Source: JAGOTP01 sp964359565 (GTDB lineage Bacteria > Patescibacteriota > Patescibacteriia > 2-12-FULL-60-25). Taken from it: a stretch of DNA of 14,714 nucleotides. The notes under the pieces are model-generated. The model had not been told where the DNA came from, ran no database searches, and saw only the letters and a program-made list of their open reading frames with translations. A program made the position numbers and the translations under genes. This document shows positions 14,540 through 14,714 of the stretch, piece by piece. Location: the NCBI GenBank assembly GCA_964359565.1, contig CAYHTN010000033.1, positions 1 through 14,714 of the forward strand. The letters run 5' to 3'. Each line of letters starts with the position of its first letter. Within the stretch, counting starts at the first letter, position 1.

Positions 14540-14582
14540 GCTTCGATATAAGTCACTACTTGTATCGAAGCCTCTTTTTTTA
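14540..14582 (+). terminator. Intrinsic terminator of the kinase gene
   Basis: GCTTCGATATAAGT (14540-14553) pairs with ACTTGTATCGAAGC (14558-14571) through 14 positions including one T-G wobble, with a 4-base loop, followed immediately by CTCTTTTTTTA (14572-14582). It separates the kinase from the tRNA promoter. The stem sequence is unrelated to those at 5601 and 9070 but the tail is identical. Confidence 0.93.
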
Positions 14583-14607
14583 CCTGAGACATCCACACGA
14601 ACGACAC

Positions 14608-14636
14608 TTGTCAAAAAAGAAGGGCCTCCGTATACT
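14608..14636 (+). promoter_or_regulatory. Predicted promoter of the tRNA-Asn gene
   Basis: TTGTCA (14608-14613) and TATACT (14631-14636) are separated by 17 bases, each one mismatch from the sigma-70 consensus. The expected start near 14643 is about 19 bases before the tRNA. This is the strongest canonical promoter in the window and fits a highly expressed stable RNA. Confidence 0.8.
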
Positions 14637-14661
14637 GCCCATGCTCAGAAAAAACCAATAT

Positions 14662-14714
14662 TCCGAGGTAGCTCAGTGGTAGAGCAGGGGACTGTTAATC
14701 CCTTGGTCGTGGGT
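14662..14714 (+). tRNA. tRNA-Asn (anticodon GTT), 3' end beyond the window
   Basis: The first 53 bases of a tRNA are present. The acceptor strand is TCCGAGG, the D-arm GCTC-AGTGGTA-GAGC, and the anticodon arm GGGGA-CTGTTAA-TCCCT, giving anticodon GTT (Asn) in a 7-base loop. The variable loop and the start of the T-arm (GTGGGT) follow, and the window ends before the T-loop. The 3' acceptor strand and CCA status cannot be seen. Confidence 0.93.

Noticed and set aside
14662..14714. tRNA-Asn as an integration site for a mobile island
   Set aside because: No integrase and no duplicated tRNA 3' end are visible, and the 3' end lies outside the window.

Overview
The window looks like part of a small bacterial chromosome of moderate GC content. 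The style is consistent with a Candidate Phyla Radiation (Patescibacteria) genome: tightly packed housekeeping genes, weak or absent Shine-Dalgarno sites, and a primary sigma factor with a Lys/Pro/Ala-rich N-terminus. That placement is an inference from gene style and not a phylogeny.

Layout. Positions 1-4236 hold a co-directional cluster: the 3' end of atpD, atpC, a WecG/TagA/CpsF-family glycosyltransferase overlapping atpC, gltX, and a secreted coiled-coil M23 peptidase. Positions 4237-5898 are a repeat-rich convergent region. It holds two inverted copies of a ~108-bp palindromic element, a second palindrome family nested around the first copy, and a very GC-rich gene for an exported, TPR/PEGA-protein-like unknown. 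Then come dusB (minus) and divergent uvrB (plus), a small GC-rich orphan gene on the minus strand, dnaG followed 17 bp later by rpoD, a GC-rich transmembrane Ser/Thr protein kinase gene, and the first 53 bases of a tRNA-Asn with a good promoter.

The core genes supply energy (F-type ATPase), envelope sugar transfer and murein processing, tRNA charging and modification, UV repair, replication priming and basal transcription.

The most striking signal is three unrelated, GC-rich, single-gene units placed between these core genes (4640-5590 plus, 9120-9560 minus, 13103-14521 plus). Each ends in a different strong hairpin followed by the identical 11-mer CTCTTTTTTTA, and each leader contains a hairpin. 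Two of the three encode architectures that I associate with Myxococcota-type bacteria: an STPK with one TM segment and a proline-rich tail, and a signal-peptide protein with a Pro/Gly linker and two C-terminal membrane segments. I read them as acquired genes carried on self-contained transcription units, possibly parts of one envelope signalling function. A second notable signal is a 57-bp in-frame palindromic insertion in dnaG bounded by a 7-bp direct repeat.
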